A DNA stretch of 64,000 bases from positions 5,362,001 through 5,426,000 of the forward strand of contig NZ_CP133782.1 in assembly GCF_034351645.1 (NCBI RefSeq), written 5' to 3'. Under the pieces are notes generated by a model, which ran no database searches, was not told the DNA's origin, and was given only the letters and a program-made list of their open reading frames with translations. Positions 17,561 through 25,540 of this stretch are shown here, piece by piece. This DNA comes from Pseudomonas sp. DC1.2. GTDB lineage: Bacteria; Pseudomonadota; Gammaproteobacteria; Pseudomonadales; Pseudomonadaceae. The stretch's first letter is position 1. Every line of letters begins with the position of its first letter. The translations under genes and the position numbers were made by a program.

Positions 17561-20280
17561 CCGGGTTGGCGCTGCAAGCCACCGGCATCCATCACCGTTA
17601 TGGCAAACAGCAGGCACTGACCGACATCACGTTCAGCCTACCCGCTGGCACGCGATGCGGGCTGATAGGCCCAGACGGCGCCGGCAAATCAAGCCTGTTG
17701 GGGCTGATCGCCGGGGTAAAAACCCTACAACAAGGCCAACTGCAAGTCCTGGGCGGCTCGATCCAGACGCGCCGCCATCGCAACAGCCTCTACCCGCTGA
17801 TCGCCTTCATGCCACAAGGCCTGGGTGGCAACCTTTATCCCGAGTTATCAATTAGCGAGAACATCCACTTTTTCGCCACGCTGTTTGGCCTGTCGCAAGC
17901 CGACTGCAATCAGCGCATGCACAGTCTGCTGCTGGCCACCGATCTGCTGCGCTTCGCCGACCGTCCTGCCGGTAAACTGTCCGGCGGGATGAAACAGAAG
18001 CTCGGGCTCTGCTGCGCGCTGATCCACGAACCCGACCTGCTGATCCTCGACGAACCGACCACCGGCGTCGATCCCTTGTCGCGGCGGCGCTTCTGGGAGC
18101 TGGTGGATAACGTGCGCCGCCAGCGCCCACAACTGACGCTGCTGGTCGCTACGGCTTATATGGAAGAGGCAGAGCAATTCGAACATTGCCTGATGCTGGA
18201 CGGCGGCAAACTGATTGCGACGGGCCTGAGCAGCGAATTAGCCGCTGTGACGCCCAGCGGCAAACTCGACGAAGCGTTCACCCACTTTCAAGGCGACAAC
18301 GGTCACGACAACCAGCCTCTGGTCATTGCGCCGCGGACTGGCGTCAACACTGACATCGCCATCGAAGCCCACAACCTGACCCTGCGCTTTGGCGATTTCA
18401 CCGCCGTCGACAGCGTCAGCTTCGCCATCGGCCGTGGCGAGATTTTCGGGTTTTTGGGGTCCAACGGCTGCGGTAAAACCAGCACCATGAAAGTCCTCAC
18501 CGGGCTGATACCCGCCAGTGAAGGCAGTGCCGCGTTGCTGGGCAATCCGGTGAACGCCAAGGACCTGGGGACACGCAAGCGCGTTGGCTTCATGTCGCAG
18601 AGTTTCTCGCTGTATGGCGAACTCAGCGTGCGGCAGAACCTGGATCTGCATGCAAGGCTGTTCGATTTGCCTAAGTCCGACAGCTCCGAGCGCATCGCCG
18701 ACCTGATCCAGCGATTCAACCTGAGCAGCGTCGCCGATCAACAGTCCGGTGCGTTGCCTTTGGGCCTGCGACAACGTTTGTCCCTGGCGGTGGCGGTACT
18801 GCATCGCCCGGAAGTGCTGATCCTCGATGAACCGACCTCCGGCGTCGACCCCGCCGCGCGGGACGACTTCTGGCGGCTGCTGGTCGAGCTGTCGAGGGAA
18901 CAAGGGGTGACGATCTTTCTTTCCACGCACTTCATGAATGAAGCCCAGCGTTGCGACCGCATTTCGCTGATGCACGCGGGCAAGGTGCTGGCCTGCGATA
19001 CGCCCACAGCGCTGCAACATCAATTCAACGGCGAAACGCTCGAAGCCGCGTTCGTCACATGCCTGGAGCAGGCCCAAGGCCCGGCAGAAACACCGACAAC
19101 CGCCGCCCCCACCGACGCGCCCGTCACTCCCGCCGCACCGATGAAGGACCGCGGTTTCAGCGTCGGGCGCTTGGTGGCGGTGGCCAGTCGCGAAGGCAAG
19201 GAGTTGCTGCGCGACAAAGTGCGGATGGCGTTCGCCCTGCTCGGGGCTATTTTCATGATGGTGATTTTCGGCTATGGGATCTCCCTGGACGTAGAAAAAC
19301 TCGCCTTCGCCGTGTTCGATCAGGACCAGACACCGCAAAGCCGCGCCTACTTGGAAGCCTTTCGCAGCTCGCGCTACTTCGCCGAACAAGCCCCCCTACA
19401 CGACGCCAAAGAACTGCACCTGCGCCTGCAACGCTCGGAAATCAAACTGGCACTGGAAATCCCGCCAGGTTTCGGCCGCGACCTGAACGCCAGACGCCAG
19501 CCCACCGTTGCCGCGTGGCTGGATGGCGGCATGCCGTTTCGCGCCGAGACCAGTCGCAACTATGTAGAGGCCGTACACCAGGCCAATATCGAGCAGTTGG
19601 CCGAACAGAGCAGTCCTGCACTGAACCGGCAGGCCGCGGCCACCCTGGAAACCCGATTCCGCTATAACCAGGACGTGGTCAGCGTCAACGCTATCGGCCC
19701 AGGGGTGATGGCGCTGATCCTCGCGTTCATCCCGGCCATGCTCACAGCGCTGGGGATCGTGCGCGAGAAGGAGCTGGGGTCGATCACCAACTTCTACGCC
19801 ACGCCGCTGACCCGACTGGAATTCCTGCTCGGTAAACAAGCGCCGTATCTGGCAATCAGCCTGGTCAACCTGGCTGTGCTGGTGGCCATGAACCGCTGGC
19901 TGTTCGGCGTACCGTTCAAGGGCAGCGGCCTGACGCTGGCCTTGGGTGGATTGCTCTATGTGCTGGCGACCACCAGCATGGGCCTGCTGATTTCGGCGTT
20001 CACCCGCACCCAGATCGCCGCGATCCTCGGCACCATGATCCTCACCAGCCTGCCGACCATCCAATTCTCCGGACTGATCGTGCCGCGCTCCTCACTGGAA
20101 GGCGCAGCTGCCGTGATGGGCATGCTGTTTCCGGCCGGGCACTTCCTCGATATCGCCGTCGGCACCTTCACCAAAGCCTTGGACTTGCGCCAGCTATGGC
20201 CACAATGCCTGGCACTGTTCGGGTTCTTTCTCGGGTTCACCGGGCTGAGCCTGATCATGTTGAAAAAGCAGGAGGTCTGA
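17557..20280 (+). CDS. rbbA: Fused ABC ATPase x2 plus permease, RbbA-like
   Basis: A 907-residue three-domain protein. ATPase 1 (about residues 5-235) has Walker A GPDGAGKSS, signature LSGGMKQKLGL and Walker B LLILDEPTTGVD. ATPase 2 (about 265-500) has GSNGCGKTST, the degenerate signature LPLGLRQRLSLA and VLILDEPTSGVD. A C-terminal ABC-2 permease (about 530-905) has six membrane segments. This is the layout of E. coli RbbA (YhiH), described as a ribosome-associated ATPase as well as a putative exporter. Both flanking genes overlap it, supporting an obligate export complex. Confidence 0.9.
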   Translation: MTGLALQATGIHHRYGKQQALTDITFSLPAGTRCGLIGPDGAGKSSLLGLIAGVKTLQQGQLQVLGGSIQTRRHRNSLYPLIAFMPQGLGGNLYPELSISENIHFFATLFGLSQADCNQRMHSLLLATDLLRFADRPAGKLSGGMKQKLGLCCALIHEPDLLILDEPTTGVDPLSRRRFWELVDNVRRQRPQLTLLVATAYMEEAEQFEHCLMLDGGKLIATGLSSELAAVTPSGKLDEAFTHFQGDNGHDNQPLVIAPRTGVNTDIAIEAHNLTLRFGDFTAVDSVSFAIGRGEIFGFLGSNGCGKTSTMKVLTGLIPASEGSAALLGNPVNAKDLGTRKRVGFMSQSFSLYGELSVRQNLDLHARLFDLPKSDSSERIADLIQRFNLSSVADQQSGALPLGLRQRLSLAVAVLHRPEVLILDEPTSGVDPAARDDFWRLLVELSREQGVTIFLSTHFMNEAQRCDRISLMHAGKVLACDTPTALQHQFNGETLEAAFVTCLEQAQGPAETPTTAAPTDAPVTPAAPMKDRGFSVGRLVAVASREGKELLRDKVRMAFALLGAIFMMVIFGYGISLDVEKLAFAVFDQDQTPQSRAYLEAFRSSRYFAEQAPLHDAKELHLRLQRSEIKLALEIPPGFGRDLNARRQPTVAAWLDGGMPFRAETSRNYVEAVHQANIEQLAEQSSPALNRQAAATLETRFRYNQDVVSVNAIGPGVMALILAFIPAMLTALGIVREKELGSITNFYATPLTRLEFLLGKQAPYLAISLVNLAVLVAMNRWLFGVPFKGSGLTLALGGLLYVLATTSMGLLISAFTRTQIAAILGTMILTSLPTIQFSGLIVPRSSLEGAAAVMGMLFPAGHFLDIAVGTFTKALDLRQLWPQCLALFGFFLGFTGLSLIMLKKQEV

Positions 20281-21398
20281 TGCACAAACTTGCGCATATC
20301 TTGCGACTCGGCCTCAAGGAACTCACGAGCCTGCGCCACGACAGCGTGTTGCTGCTGTTTCTGTTCTACGCCTTTACCGTGGCGATCTACATGCCGGCCG
20401 CCGGCTCGGTAATCGGCGTACACAACGCCAGCGTGGCCGTGGTCGACGAAGATCACAGCCTGCTCTCGCGACAACTAGCCCTGGCCCTGCAACCACCGGA
20501 GTTCCAACGCCCGGTGTTGCTGCCATACGGGCAACTCGATCAAGTCATGGACAACGGCCAATACACCTTCGTGATCAACGTGCCGGCGAATTTCCAGACC
20601 GACCTACTGGCCGGTCGCCGACCGGCGATTCAGGTCAATGTCGATGCCACGGCCATGAGCCAGGCGTTTATGGGTGCCGGTTACATCGGGCTGATTTTCC
20701 AGCGCGAACTGCTGACCTACAGCCATCAGAATGAAGCGGCCAGCCAAGTACCGGTCCTGCTGAGCCCGCGCGCGCTGTTCAATACCAATCTGGAGGGCGG
20801 CTGGTTTCTGGCGGTGATTCAGATCGTCAACAACATCACGATCCTCGCCATTATCCTCACCGGTACAGCGCTGCTGCGCGAACGTGAACACGGCACGCTC
20901 GACCATTTGCTGGTGCTACCGCTGACCGCACTGGAAATCATGCTGGCAAAAATCTGGAGCAACATGCTGGTGGTGGTGGTGTGTACCTGGATTTCGCTGG
21001 AGGTGATCGTCAAAGGTGCGCTGGGCGTGCCGCTGGCCGGCTCCATGAGCCTGTTTTTACTGGTGACGGCGGTTTATCTGTTCGCCAGTACGGCGCTCGG
21101 GATATTTCTCGCGACCCTGGCCCGATCAACGCCGCAGTTCGGGCTGCTGGCGATTCCGGTGATCATCCCGATGTTGTTGCTGTCTGGCGGCAGCACGCCG
21201 CTGGACAGCATGCCGCAATGGCTGCAATGGGTAATGCAGGGGTCGCCATCGACGCACTTTGTCAGCCTCAGCGCCGCTATTCTGTTTCGCGACGCAGGGC
21301 TGGGTGTGGTCTGGCCGGACTTGCTGGCGCTCACCGCGATTGGGTTGGTGTTCTTTGCCATTGCGCTAATGCGGTTTCGCAAGAGCCTGGCGTCCTGA
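20280..21398 (+). CDS. ABC-2 type permease (YhhJ-like)
   Basis: A 372-residue permease matching the length of E. coli YhhJ. One N-terminal membrane helix (about residues 23-45) is followed by a large periplasmic loop with the NASVAVVDEDHSLLSRQLA segment, then five C-terminal helices. ATG 20280 shares one base with the rbbA stop. It likely pairs with the RbbA permease domain to form the membrane channel of the exporter. Confidence 0.88.
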   Translation: MHKLAHILRLGLKELTSLRHDSVLLLFLFYAFTVAIYMPAAGSVIGVHNASVAVVDEDHSLLSRQLALALQPPEFQRPVLLPYGQLDQVMDNGQYTFVINVPANFQTDLLAGRRPAIQVNVDATAMSQAFMGAGYIGLIFQRELLTYSHQNEAASQVPVLLSPRALFNTNLEGGWFLAVIQIVNNITILAIILTGTALLREREHGTLDHLLVLPLTALEIMLAKIWSNMLVVVVCTWISLEVIVKGALGVPLAGSMSLFLLVTAVYLFASTALGIFLATLARSTPQFGLLAIPVIIPMLLLSGGSTPLDSMPQWLQWVMQGSPSTHFVSLSAAILFRDAGLGVVWPDLLALTAIGLVFFAIALMRFRKSLAS

Positions 21399-21412
21399 GG
21401 GAGTGCGTTGCG

Positions 21413-21436
21413 CCTTCGCGAGCAGGCTCGCAAAGG
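21413..21436. repeat. Single REP palindrome
   Basis: CCTTCGCGAGC and GCTCGCAAAGG form an imperfect hairpin of the fluorescens REP type. It lies between the convergent exporter operon and the FliL-like gene. Confidence 0.7.
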
Positions 21437-21459
21437 GTCCAACCCAGACAGCAGGCGTT

Positions 21460-21870
21460 TTATTGAATGATCAGGTTGTTAAACAACAGATCCTCAACCA
21501 CTGGCTTGCCGGTTTCGTCGTTCATCACTTGCTGGGTCTGTTTCAGGGCCTCCTGACGCAGCTTTTCCTTACCGTCGATGCTATTCATCGCCTCGTTAGT
21601 CTGCTGAGTGAAGAGCGCCACCAGTTGATTGCGAATCAACGGCTCGTTGGCCTTGACCGCTTTGACCGCCTCTTCTCCCGTTACCCGCAACGCCACATCA
21701 GCCTTGAATACCTTAAGCTTCGGCGTGCCATCGAGTCCGTAATTACCCACGAACGGCGGGCTCAGGGTGATGTAGCTGACTTTCGGCGCCTCACCTTCTT
21801 TGGCGGCTTCTTCGGCCACGGCTGCCATGGGCAGAGACAGGGCCAACATCAACATGATCCACGCTTTCAC
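21460..21870 (-). CDS. FliL-like exported protein
   Basis: A 136-residue protein with a signal peptide (KAWIMLMLALSLPMAAVA) and a body matching the FliL periplasmic domain pattern: VSYITLSPPFVGNYG, FKADVALRV and IRNQLVALFTQQTNEAM. The start is a GTG at 21870, six bases after a perfect AAGGAG; the longer reading to 21924 adds residues before the signal peptide. No flagellar genes are nearby, so this is an orphan FliL-domain protein conserved in Pseudomonas and not the flagellar stator protein itself. Confidence 0.82.
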   Translation of the reverse strand: MKAWIMLMLALSLPMAAVAEEAAKEGEAPKVSYITLSPPFVGNYGLDGTPKLKVFKADVALRVTGEEAVKAVKANEPLIRNQLVALFTQQTNEAMNSIDGKEKLRQEALKQTQQVMNDETGKPVVEDLLFNNLIIQ

Positions 21871-22020
21871 AATTCGCTCCTTATCCGGTTTGCGGCCTAG
21901 CATAACGACCCGCCGCTCAAGCACAAGCTTATGGCTAACTATCAGGGCCGGGCATGCTCATTGACCCAATGACTCACACACCTACACTTATCGGCCATCA
22001 CTCCCAAAGGAATAGCCCTG

Positions 22021-22998
22021 ATGAAAGCCGTGCTGTGCAAAGCCTTCGGCCCTGCCGAATCGCTGGTGCTGGAAGACGTCGCCAGTCCTGCTCCGAAGAA
22101 AAACGAAATCCTGATGGACGTACACGCCGCCGGGGTCAACTTCCCGGACACGCTGATCATCGAGGGTAAATACCAATTCAAGCCGCCCTTTCCGTTTTCC
22201 CCTGGCGGTGAGGCGGCGGGCGTGATCAGCGCGGTGGGCGAGAAGGTTAGCCACCTAAAAGTCGGTGACCGGGTCATGGCCCTGACCGGCTGGGGCAGCT
22301 TCGCCGAACAGGTCGCAGTGCCCGGTTACAACGTGCTGCCGATCCCGCCGTCGATGGACTTCAACACCGCCGCCGCGTTCAGCATGACCTACGGCACCTC
22401 GATGCACGCGCTCACGCAGCGGGCCCACCTGCAACCCGGTGAAACCCTGCTGGTGCTCGGCGCCTCCGGCGGTGTCGGCCTGGCCGCCGTGGAAATAGGC
22501 AAGGCGATGGGCGCTCGAGTGATCGCTGCCGCCAGCAGCGCCGAAAAACTCGCCGTGGCCAAGGCTGCCGGCGCTGACGAACTGATCAACTACAGCGAGA
22601 CCAGCCTCAAGGACGAAATCAAACGCCTGACCGACGGTAACGGCGCCGACGTGATTTACGACCCGGTCGGCGGCGACCTGTTCGACCAGGCCGTGCGCGC
22701 CATCGCCTGGAATGGCCGTTTGCTGGTAGTCGGCTTCGCCAGCGGGCGTATTCCCGAGTTACCGGTCAACCTCGCCTTGCTCAAAGGGGCGGCTGTGGTT
22801 GGGGTGTTCTGGGGTTCGTTTGCCCAGCGACAGCCGCAGGACAACGCGGCGAACTTCCAGCAATTGTTCAGTTGGTTTGCCGAGGGCAAGTTGAAGCCGC
22901 TGGTGTCACAGGTCTATCCGCTGACGCATGCCGCACAGGCGATTAACGATCTGGGACAGCGCAAGGCCGTCGGCAAAGTGGTCGTGCAGGTGCGCTAG
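22021..22998 (+). CDS. NADPH:quinone oxidoreductase family (zinc-independent MDR)
   Basis: A 325-residue medium-chain reductase. GroES-like N-terminal half (MKAVLCKAFGPAESLVLEDV), then the NAD(P)H Rossmann motif LGASGGVGLAAVEIG and the conserved YDPVGGDLFDQAVR segment. Structural zinc cysteines are absent, as in quinone reductases. The stop overlaps the converging ChaC-like gene by 4 bases. It likely reduces quinones or enones; substrate not determinable. Confidence 0.9.
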   Translation: MKAVLCKAFGPAESLVLEDVASPAPKKNEILMDVHAAGVNFPDTLIIEGKYQFKPPFPFSPGGEAAGVISAVGEKVSHLKVGDRVMALTGWGSFAEQVAVPGYNVLPIPPSMDFNTAAAFSMTYGTSMHALTQRAHLQPGETLLVLGASGGVGLAAVEIGKAMGARVIAAASSAEKLAVAKAAGADELINYSETSLKDEIKRLTDGNGADVIYDPVGGDLFDQAVRAIAWNGRLLVVGFASGRIPELPVNLALLKGAAVVGVFWGSFAQRQPQDNAANFQQLFSWFAEGKLKPLVSQVYPLTHAAQAINDLGQRKAVGKVVVQVR

Positions 22999-23663
22999 GG
23001 TGGCGAAGTCATCGCTTGATTAACCTTTGATTGGCAGCGCTTGAGCCGCGCCTCCAGATTGCGGTCTGGCATGGAGTGGCTGCGCAGGGCGTGGGCCGTC
23101 TGCTCGACATAATCGCGAGTGGTGCCGTAACGCCCGCAAGCGCTCTCAAACACCTGGCTCAGCACGTGATCCGGCAAATTGCCGGCATAGCTGGGCAGGT
23201 GCCGCTCCAAGACAAATCCCAACGCCTGAACCTGGCTTCCGTCTTCGAGACGGCAGGTGAGCCAGTGTGGCCGATAGGAGGGAAAGGGCATTTCGCGCTG
23301 CCACAGAGCGTAAAGCGAGGCGTCGAGTTTTTCTTCCGGCAGGCGATAAGCAAAGCCGCTGCAGGAGCCGCCGCGATCCAGGCCGAACACCAGCCCCGGG
23401 ACTTCCGGCGTACCGCGGTGCTCGTGGGACCACAGGTACAAACCGCGATGGTAACCGTGAACCCGACCGCGCATTCGCTCCACCGCCGGGCATTCAGGAC
23501 GCCAGATCAGCGAGCCATAGGCGAACAGCCAAACCGGCCCACCCTTGTGACGCGCCATGGTCGACTGCATCGAGCAGAGCAATTGTTCGTGCGTAAGCTG
23601 CGGTCCCAGATCGAGCCGCGGGGGATAAGCCAAATTCAAAAAATCGGATTCAATGACGGTCAT
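22995..23663 (-). CDS. Gamma-glutamylcyclotransferase, ChaC-like
   Basis: A 222-residue protein of the ChaC/GGCT family. The substrate-binding FAYGSLIWRPE motif near residue 47 is typical, as are VHGYHRGLYLWSHEHRG and RLPEEKLDASLYALW, where the LPEE glutamate is the likely catalytic acid. It degrades glutathione to 5-oxoproline and Cys-Gly. The ATG at 23663 is used. It overlaps the quinone reductase gene tail-to-tail by 4 bases. Confidence 0.9.
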   Translation of the reverse strand: MTVIESDFLNLAYPPRLDLGPQLTHEQLLCSMQSTMARHKGGPVWLFAYGSLIWRPECPAVERMRGRVHGYHRGLYLWSHEHRGTPEVPGLVFGLDRGGSCSGFAYRLPEEKLDASLYALWQREMPFPSYRPHWLTCRLEDGSQVQALGFVLERHLPSYAGNLPDHVLSQVFESACGRYGTTRDYVEQTAHALRSHSMPDRNLEARLKRCQSKVNQAMTSPP

Positions 23664-24012
23664 GGCAACGTGTGTTCGGCCTTACAAGTATTACAAGATG
23701 TAAGCAAGTTTCGATCCATAGAACATATAGCAGTAAACGTAAAACGAAAAGTGCTAAAGCCTATAGGGCACCCACTTACAACGACAAAAGCCGGCTATCT
23801 ACGCTCAACTTCGTTTTATATAGCCTAATACCCTTTTCCAGATGTCTTAAATACCCGAATGAAATATGCATAAGCATTCGGCAAAATCAGGACACAGCAG
23901 CTGAGAGTAGGAATTTTCCTACGCACAGCTCGGATTTTGCGCCTTTGCAGTGGTTTGCAGGGCGCGTATAAAGGCCGCCCACAGGCGCAAGCCACACTGC
24001 CTAAAGGGCTGC
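23664..24012. other. AT-rich intergenic stretch without a recognised gene
   Basis: This 349-base gap, especially 23680-23930, is clearly poorer in G+C than its surroundings. An open frame of 99 codons exists at 23672-23971, but its residue composition (CKQVSIHRTYSSKRKTKSAK and similar) resembles no known family and no ribosome site was seen. The last 70 bases hold a promoter-like sequence for the downstream PagP-like gene. Confidence 0.6.
23945..23972 (+). promoter_or_regulatory. Putative sigma70 promoter of the PagP-like gene
   Basis: TTGCAG (23945-23950) and TATAAA (23967-23972) are separated by 16 bases and lie about 40 bases before the start codon. No PhoP box could be identified with confidence. 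Confidence 0.5.
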
Positions 24013-24492
24013 ATGATGAAAAAACTATGGATTTACGCGCTGCTATTGGCACCAGCCAGCCATGCGTTGGCGCTGGAAGACTCGCAGCGTAAGGACAAAG
24101 GCTTCTGGTACGTGCAAACCAGTGTCTACACCCGGCACTACTCGCCTGATTCGGAACACAACAACAATCAAGACCTGATTGGGATTGAACGCAATGAAGC
24201 GTCCGGCTGGGTATTTGGCGGGGTCACTTTTCGCAACTCGTTCAGCCAACGTTCAAACTACGCCTATGTTGGCAAACGCTACGAGAGCGCCAATTATCCG
24301 GTGTATATAAAACTGACCGGCGGCCTGCTCCAAGGTTATAGCGGCAAGTACAAGGATAAGATCCCTCTCAACCACTTCGGCGTGGCGCCGGTGATCATTC
24401 CGTCGGTCGGTACTTACTATGGGCCGCTGGCCGCCGAGCTGGTGCTGCTCGGCGCCAACGCCGCCATGATCACGACAGGCATACGCTTCTAA
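24013..24492 (+). CDS. Small outer-membrane barrel resembling PagP
   Basis: A 159-residue protein with a signal peptide (MMKKLWIYALLLAPASHALA). The body has the strand pattern of an eight-stranded barrel and aligns by eye with PagP at VFGGVTFRNSFSQRSNYAYVGKRYE and VYIKLTGGLLQGY. The segment PLNHFGVAPVIIPSVGTYYG matches the PagP PLPVLLPLASVGYG region, and it ends GIRF with terminal Phe. PagP transfers palmitate to lipid A; whether the catalytic His and Ser are conserved cannot be judged without alignment. ATG 24013 or 24016 are both possible. It may equally be an uncharacterised Pseudomonas barrel. Confidence 0.65.
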   Translation: MMKKLWIYALLLAPASHALALEDSQRKDKGFWYVQTSVYTRHYSPDSEHNNNQDLIGIERNEASGWVFGGVTFRNSFSQRSNYAYVGKRYESANYPVYIKLTGGLLQGYSGKYKDKIPLNHFGVAPVIIPSVGTYYGPLAAELVLLGANAAMITTGIRF

Positions 24493-24516
24493 GACTGACG
24501 GATGAGCTACCGACGC

Positions 24517-24581
24517 GGATCAAGATCACGGATCAAGATCACGGATCAAGATCACGGATCAAGATCGAGGATCAAGATCGA
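24517..24581. repeat. 13-bp tandem repeat, five copies
   Basis: GGATCAAGATCAC is repeated exactly three times (24517-24555), then twice as GGATCAAGATCGA (24556-24581). Each unit carries two GATC sites. The last copy overlaps the 3' end of the minus-strand reductase gene and encodes its final residues. A minisatellite of this kind can vary in copy number by slippage. Confidence 0.95.
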
Positions 24582-25540
24582 GGCGCATAGGCAAAAACAT
24601 CGGCGCGCATTTGATGGGCGTCCATCCCGGCGTCGACCAGCGCATCCAGCGTGCCATAGACCATCGCCGGGGAGCCGCTGGCGTAAACATGCAATGCCTT
24701 CAAATCAGTGAAGTCTTCGCACACAGCCTCATGTAGCAGGCCGCAGCGCCCTTCCCAACCACATTGATCGCTGACGACTTTATGCAGGAACAGGTTGGGC
24801 AATTTCAGCCATTCATCCCAATGCTCGATGTCATAAAAATCTTCAGGCCGGCGAACCCCCCAATACAGATGCACCGGATGCTTGAAGCCCGAGGCACGGC
24901 AATGTTCGATCAGGCTGTGAATCTGGCCCATGCCGGTGCCCGCGGCGATCAGCACCAGTGGACCGTCCGGCAACTCGGCCAGATGGGTGTCGCCGAACGG
25001 CAGTTCAATACGCACCATGGCGTTGCGCTGAAGCTGCTCGATCAGGCTTAGCGCACTGGCTTCGCGCGCCAATACCTGTATTTCCAGGTCGCGCCCCGAA
25101 TGCGGCGCAGACGCCAGGGAGAAGGCAGATTTTTCGCCATTCTCGCGTTCGATCATCAGGTACTGCCCGGCGTGATAGCGTGGCGGCTTGCCGGCCGGCG
25201 CCCGCAGGCGCACGCGCCAGGTATCACCGCCGACATCGACGCATTCAATGACCTGACACGACACGCTGCGCACCGGCAACTCTCCCAGCGCAAGCACGCC
25301 ATCCCACAACACGATGCAGTCTTCGAGCGGCTCTGCAATGCAAGTGTAGAACTCGCCATGGTCACGCACATCGCCGTCCTGTTCGACCCGCCCCTCCACC
25401 AGCAGCGCCGCGCAGATATGGCAGTTGCCGTTGCGACAGCTTTGCGGGCAGTCATAGCCCAGACGCCGGGCGCCATCGAGAATCCGCTCGCCGGGCCGAA
25501 TCTCAAGCACCGCTCCGGAGGGCTGCAAAGTTACACGCAT
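24572..25540 (-). CDS. 2Fe-2S ferredoxin-linked NAD(P)H flavin reductase
   Basis: A 322-residue protein. The N-terminal plant-type ferredoxin domain has the cluster motif CPQSCRNGNCHICAA plus a distal Cys near FYTCIAEPLEDCI. FAD-binding (RYHAGQYLMIERENG, then SLAS) and NAD(P)-binding (LVLIAAGTGMGQIHSLIEH) domains follow. This is the architecture often named CDP-6-deoxy-delta-3,4-glucoseen reductase. ATG 25540 shares a base with the ubiD stop, so the two are co-translated. In E. coli a flavin reductase (fre) follows ubiD; an analogous role supplying reduced flavin for prenyl-FMN synthesis is an inference. The C-terminal residues are encoded by a tandem repeat. Confidence 0.85.
   Translation of the reverse strand: MRVTLQPSGAVLEIRPGERILDGARRLGYDCPQSCRNGNCHICAALLVEGRVEQDGDVRDHGEFYTCIAEPLEDCIVLWDGVLALGELPVRSVSCQVIECVDVGGDTWRVRLRAPAGKPPRYHAGQYLMIERENGEKSAFSLASAPHSGRDLEIQVLAREASALSLIEQLQRNAMVRIELPFGDTHLAELPDGPLVLIAAGTGMGQIHSLIEHCRASGFKHPVHLYWGVRRPEDFYDIEHWDEWLKLPNLFLHKVVSDQCGWEGRCGLLHEAVCEDFTDLKALHVYASGSPAMVYGTLDALVDAGMDAHQMRADVFAYAPRS

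Noticed and set aside
23031..23828. 265-codon frame antisense to the ChaC-like gene
   Set aside because: The ChaC-like protein has catalytic motifs on the other strand; this frame shows no domain.
23672..23971. 99-codon frame in the AT-rich gap
   Set aside because: No ribosome site, unusual composition, no family resemblance, and it runs across the promoter of the PagP-like gene.
24517..24581. Possible CRISPR array
   Set aside because: Units are 13 bases in direct contact with no spacers, and no cas genes are present.
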